A DNA stretch of 64,000 nt, from NCBI GenBank assembly GCA_945893145.1, contig CAMDDZ010000011.1:25262-89261 (forward strand), written 5' to 3'. A program made the position numbers and the translations under genes. A model generated the notes under the pieces. That model worked only from the letters and a program-made list of their open reading frames with translations. It made no database searches and was not told the DNA's origin. Each line of letters begins with the position of its first letter. Position 1 is the stretch's first letter. The DNA comes from Rhodoplanes serenus (GTDB taxonomy: Bacteria; Pseudomonadota; Alphaproteobacteria; Rhizobiales; Xanthobacteraceae). Of the stretch, positions 60,837-64,000 are shown one piece after another.

Positions 60837-61631
60837 ATGGATCTCCAACTCAAGGGACGGGTTGCGGTCATCACCGGCCCAGCCAAGGGCATGGGTGCGG
60901 CGATTACCCATGCGTTTGCGGCGGAGGGCGCACGGCTTGCGCTGCTCGGCCGCGACGTGGCGGCGATCGAACCGGTGGCTGACGAGGTGCGGCGAGCTGG
61001 CAGCGAGGCCATCGTCGTGCCGTGCGATCTGGTCGATGCCGGTCAATGCGAGAAGGCGGCTGCCGCGACCAAGGAGGCATACGGCGGCCGCATCGACATT
61101 CTGGTCAACGTGGCAGGTGGCTCCGGTCCGATTGGCAAGAGCGGTGTCGAAACCACGCCGGAGGAATTCGACGACATCGTCACTCTCAACATGAACGGCT
61201 GCTTTCACACCATGCGCAGTGTGCTGCCAGCCATGATGGCGCAACGCTACGGCAAGATCGTCAATGTCGGCGGCACGTTTGGCATGCGCGGCCGCGCCGG
61301 CCGCATGGCCTACTCGGCGTCGAAATGGGGTCTGCGCGGGATCACCAAGAGCTTTGCGATCGAGGTCGGCGCTTACAACATCAACGTCAATTGCGTGGCG
61401 CCGGGAATGGTCGACGGCCCACGCTTCCGCGACAAGGTCTGCTCCGACATGGCCAAGCGCCTCGGCATCACGGTCGAGCAGGCGGCCGAACGCCATGCCG
61501 CCGATTACGCGCTCAAGCGCGTGACCACCGATGTCGATGTCGCCAACGCCTGCTTGTTTCTCGCCAGCGATGCGTCACGCCAGATCACCGGCGTCGATCT
61601 GCCGATCGACGGTGGCTGGGCGATGCTGTGA
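60837..61631 (+). CDS. Short-chain dehydrogenase/reductase
   Basis: 264 residues of a classical SDR: TGPAKGMGAAI coenzyme motif (residues 14-24), NVAGGSG, catalytic Ser in NVGGTFG region, and YSASK catalytic Tyr/Lys. It reduces or oxidises a carbonyl or alcohol with NAD(P). All catalytic residues are intact, unlike the DUF35-fused SDR. It is followed by a cyclic amidohydrolase. Confidence 0.93.
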   Translation: MDLQLKGRVAVITGPAKGMGAAITHAFAAEGARLALLGRDVAAIEPVADEVRRAGSEAIVVPCDLVDAGQCEKAAAATKEAYGGRIDILVNVAGGSGPIGKSGVETTPEEFDDIVTLNMNGCFHTMRSVLPAMMAQRYGKIVNVGGTFGMRGRAGRMAYSASKWGLRGITKSFAIEVGAYNINVNCVAPGMVDGPRFRDKVCSDMAKRLGITVEQAAERHAADYALKRVTTDVDVANACLFLASDASRQITGVDLPIDGGWAML

Positions 61632-61641
61632 GGGAGCGCCG

Positions 61642-63084
61642 ATGAACGCGGTCGATCTCGTCATTCGTTCGGGCAAGGTGGTGTCGCCGGATTCGGTCAT
61701 CGAGGCCTGCGTCGCCATCAAGGATGGTATCGTGGTTGCGGTGGGTGCGGAGGCTGCGATGCCTTCGGCGCGCGAAACACTCGATGCGAGCGGATTGCAT
61801 GTGCTGCCGGGAGCGATCGACGTGCACGTGCATTTCCGTGATCCCGGCTATCCGCACAAGGAGGATTTCGAAAGCGGCACCGCGGCCGCAGCCTTCGGCG
61901 GCGTCACCACCGTGTTCGACATGCCGAACACGATCCCGCCGACCGGCACACCTGAAATTCTTGCGGCCAAGCACAAGATGGCGGCCGAGAAGGCGCACGT
62001 CGATTTCGGTCTCTACGGGCTGCTCGGCGAGGACACCATCGAGCACGTGCCCGAGCTTGCGAAGACCGTGATCGGCTTCAAGCTCTACATGGGCAACACC
62101 TTCGGGGCGATCCCGACGCCCTCGACCGGGGTGACGCTTGAGGCTTTCGAGACCGTCGCGCTGACCGGCAAGCGCGTCTCGCTGCACGCCGAAGAAAACT
62201 CCACCATGGTCAACCGCGAGACGCGGATGCGAAACGCTGGTCGGGTCGATCCGCTGGCGCATCTCGCCTCGCGGCCGGCCGTGGTGGCAATCGAGGCGGT
62301 GAGTAGAGCTGCGATCCTTGCCGAATGGACCGGTGCGCGCATCCATATCCTGCATATTTCGTCGGCCGAGGAGCTGCGTCCGCTGCGCGAGGCCAAGGCG
62401 CGCGGCGTTGACATCACTGGCGAGACTTGTCCGCACTATCTCGTTCTTTCCAGCGAGGACTACGCGCGCTTCGCCGGCGTCATCCGCGTCAATCCGCCGG
62501 TTCGGGAGAAGCGCAATCAGGAGCCGCTGTGGGCAGCGCTCGCCGACGGCTGTGTCGATGTGATCGCCACCGATCACGCGCCCCATTCGCCCGAGGAAAA
62601 GACCCGCAATGACATCTGGACGGTCGATTGCGGCTTCCCCGGCGTCGAGACGCAGATGCCGATCATGCTGACCGAAGCCGCGGCCGGACGCTTCAGCGTG
62701 TGCGACTACGTGCGGTGGAGCGCGGCAAGTCCGGCCAAGATCTGGGGCCTCTATCCCCGCAAGGGCGTCATTCAGCCCGGCGCGGAAGCCGACATCGCGA
62801 TCGTCGACATCAACCGAGAGTGGACCATCGATGACGCCAAGCTGCAATCGCGATCCAAGATCACGCCCTTTCATGGCCGCCGGATGAAGGGATTGCCGAT
62901 CCACACGCTGGTGCGAGGACGTTTCGTCATGAGAGACCGTGTGCTGGCTCGCGACACTCGGGGTTGGGGCCGCTCCGTTCATACGATCCAACGCTTGCCA
63001 CCGCCACGTCCGCAAAACACCGATCAGACCATGCAGGCCATCCTCCGTGCCGCACCGGCCGGGGCCGGGGAGCGCGGCCGATGA
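61642..63084 (+). CDS. Dihydroorotase/allantoinase-like cyclic amidohydrolase
   Basis: 480 residues. Metal site: His62/His64 (VHVHFRDPG), Lys147 (IGFKLYMG), His residues in SLHAEE and ILHISS, Asp in ATDHAPH. A 30-residue C-terminal tail (TIQRLPPPRP...) is not seen in the paralogue at 44066-45421. Spacing of ten bases from the SDR and an ATGA overlap with the ATPase place it in one operon. Likely hydrolyses a dihydropyrimidine, hydantoin or allantoin-like ring. Confidence 0.92.
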   Translation: MNAVDLVIRSGKVVSPDSVIEACVAIKDGIVVAVGAEAAMPSARETLDASGLHVLPGAIDVHVHFRDPGYPHKEDFESGTAAAAFGGVTTVFDMPNTIPPTGTPEILAAKHKMAAEKAHVDFGLYGLLGEDTIEHVPELAKTVIGFKLYMGNTFGAIPTPSTGVTLEAFETVALTGKRVSLHAEENSTMVNRETRMRNAGRVDPLAHLASRPAVVAIEAVSRAAILAEWTGARIHILHISSAEELRPLREAKARGVDITGETCPHYLVLSSEDYARFAGVIRVNPPVREKRNQEPLWAALADGCVDVIATDHAPHSPEEKTRNDIWTVDCGFPGVETQMPIMLTEAAAGRFSVCDYVRWSAASPAKIWGLYPRKGVIQPGAEADIAIVDINREWTIDDAKLQSRSKITPFHGRRMKGLPIHTLVRGRFVMRDRVLARDTRGWGRSVHTIQRLPPPRPQNTDQTMQAILRAAPAGAGERGR

Positions 63085-63875
63085 CGCTAGCAGCCGTTCC
63101 CGCAACGCCGATCATGTCGGACGTTCCCGCGCGTCGCACCGCCTTTGTCGAATTGGAGAAGGTGACCCACGCTTACGGCCGTGGCGAACGGCAAGTCCGC
63201 GCGCTCGACGAAACCAGCCTGCTGATCGAAAAGGGCGACTTCGTTGCGCTTGTGGGGCCTTCAGGCTGTGGCAAATCCACGATCCTGAAGCTCGTCACCG
63301 GCCTCATCAATGCGTCGTCCGGCTATGTGTTTATCGCTGGCCGGCAAGTTGGCGCTGAACCGGTGCGTGTCGGCATGGCGTTTCAGAATCCGACGCTGCT
63401 ACCGTGGCTGACGCTGCGCGAAAACGTCATGTTGCCGCTCAAGATCGTGCCGCCATTCCGGCAGGAATATTACGCCAAGCGCAAGGGCGAATTCCGCGAC
63501 AGGATCGAAGCCCTGCTTGCGCAGGTCGGGCTTGCGGGCTTCAGCGACAAGTATCCTTGGCAGCTTTCAGGTGGGATGATGCAGCGGGCCTCGTTGTGCC
63601 GCGCGCTGATCCACGAGCCGCAGCTTCTTATGCTGGACGAGCCGTTCGGTGCGCTCGATCAATTCACGCGCGAGGAGCTTTGGGCGATCATGCAGGACTT
63701 GTGGATCGCGCATCGCCCCACGGTTTTGCTCGTGACGCACGACCTCAAGGAAGCGGCCTATCTCGCCAACCGCATCTGCGTGATGCAGGCGCGGCCGGGG
63801 CGGATCATCGACGACCGCGTCGTGCCGTTCGCGCGGCCGCGTACCATCGAAATTGTCCGTCGTCAGGCAATTTGA
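63081..63875 (+). CDS. ABC transporter ATP-binding protein, SsuB type, C-terminus probably truncated
   Basis: 264 residues: Walker [10 protein letters not shown] (59-67), signature LSGGM (162-166), Walker B LLMLDEP (182-188). The protein keeps the family pattern up to FARPRTIE (residues 250-257) and then diverges to IVRRQAI and a stop. Relatives usually continue for some 20 residues, so the end may have been replaced by inserted DNA. No permease follows within the window. It would energise import with the receptor at 59726. Confidence 0.85.
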   Translation: MTLAAVPATPIMSDVPARRTAFVELEKVTHAYGRGERQVRALDETSLLIEKGDFVALVGPSGCGKSTILKLVTGLINASSGYVFIAGRQVGAEPVRVGMAFQNPTLLPWLTLRENVMLPLKIVPPFRQEYYAKRKGEFRDRIEALLAQVGLAGFSDKYPWQLSGGMMQRASLCRALIHEPQLLMLDEPFGALDQFTREELWAIMQDLWIAHRPTVLLVTHDLKEAAYLANRICVMQARPGRIIDDRVVPFARPRTIEIVRRQAI

Positions 63876-64000
63876 GACTGATCAGGCGTTTCGAGAAGAG
63901 AGGCTCTGGCTCATCAGGGTTAGAGTTTAGGCGGCCTGCAGTCGGTGCTGCAAGCGGCGGTTTGCGATAGTTGCATGTTTGATGCGTTTGCGTTCTGCGA
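63855..64000. mobile_element. Putative end of an insertion element (partial)
   Basis: Past the ATPase's conserved part the sequence changes character: it is less GC-rich, starts near a TGTCCGTCGTCAGG stretch (about 63857) and includes a minus-strand frame ending at 63927. The expected permease is missing. This pattern fits the terminal part of an insertion sequence whose transposase is read inward from outside the window. The exact terminus is not certain and no family is assigned. Confidence 0.35.
63927..64000 (-). CDS. C-terminal fragment of a possible transposase (partial)
   Basis: A minus-strand frame enters from the window edge and ends at TAA (63929-63927). Its 23 residues are rich in Arg, Lys, Gln and His and end RLQHRLQAA. 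The basic composition suits a DNA-binding protein end. Too short to be certain. Confidence 0.3.
   Translation of the reverse strand, partial: AERKRIKHATIANRRLQHRLQAA

Noticed and set aside
61585..63105. Minus-strand open frame of about 500 codons
   Set aside because: Antisense to the allantoinase-like gene; no recognisable domain and Arg/His-rich composition.

Overview
This GC-rich window looks like a catabolic and transport island from an alphaproteobacterium, most likely of the Hyphomicrobiales (Bradyrhizobium, Rhodopseudomonas or Xanthobacteraceae-like). That assignment is an inference. It rests on codon and GC style, many Liv, NMT1-type and TRAP importers, and an enolase-superfamily protein that resembles the Bradyrhizobium D-tartrate dehydratase. 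I see no rRNA, tRNA, CRISPR array or core information-processing gene. Nearly every gene is a small-molecule enzyme, an importer subunit or a local regulator, packed into operons with ATGA/TGATG overlaps.

Layout. (1) 1-2.2 kb: a MetE-like methyltransferase and a divergent orphan Bug-type binding protein. (2) 12.2 down to 2.2 kb, minus strand: one compact operon of UbiD-like decarboxylase, AhpD-like protein, MarR regulator, LivHMGFK importer, HpaB-type flavin monooxygenase, alpha/beta hydrolase and cupin. It reads as uptake and breakdown of an aromatic acid. (3) 15.0 down to 12.4 kb: an SsuABC-type importer. (4) 15.2-22.6 kb: a DadA-like oxidase divergent from a plus operon of dihydroorotate-dehydrogenase-like protein, quinone oxidoreductase and hydantoinase HyuA-HyuB. 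(5) 28.6 down to 22.6 kb: iron-ADH-like reductase, MmgE/PrpD protein, TRAP transporter and RidA. (6) 28.8-30.7 kb: an amidohydrolase with a long C-terminal extension and a small Rieske protein. (7) 40.3 down to 30.7 kb: a long minus operon of thiolase-like protein, DUF35-SDR fusion, cyclase, VOC protein, TarD-like dehydratase, ring-hydroxylating oxygenase alpha and beta, and an ABC importer. An acyl-CoA ligase and an EthD-like protein diverge from it; a MaoC protein and a racemase-like protein follow. (8) 44-63 kb: a heterocycle-hydrolase zone with six amidohydrolases (two dihydroorotase/allantoinase-like, four deaminase/chlorohydrolase-like), a two-permease ABC importer, an ornithine-cyclodeaminase-like protein, GntR and LysR regulators, two related NMT1-type binding proteins, an SDR and an ABC ATPase. 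(9) The right edge probably enters a mobile element that truncates the ATPase.

Working model: binding proteins capture aromatic or N-heterocyclic compounds (pyrimidine-, hydantoin- or triazine-like), ring hydrolases and deaminases open them, and CoA- or oxygenase-dependent enzymes finish the job. Substrates cannot be fixed from sequence. The most unusual signals are enzymes whose folds are intact but whose catalytic residues are missing (UbiD, iron-ADH, SDR half of the DUF35 fusion, hydantoin racemase), the DUF35-SDR fusion itself, and the mirror-image binding-protein pair around a LysR gene.
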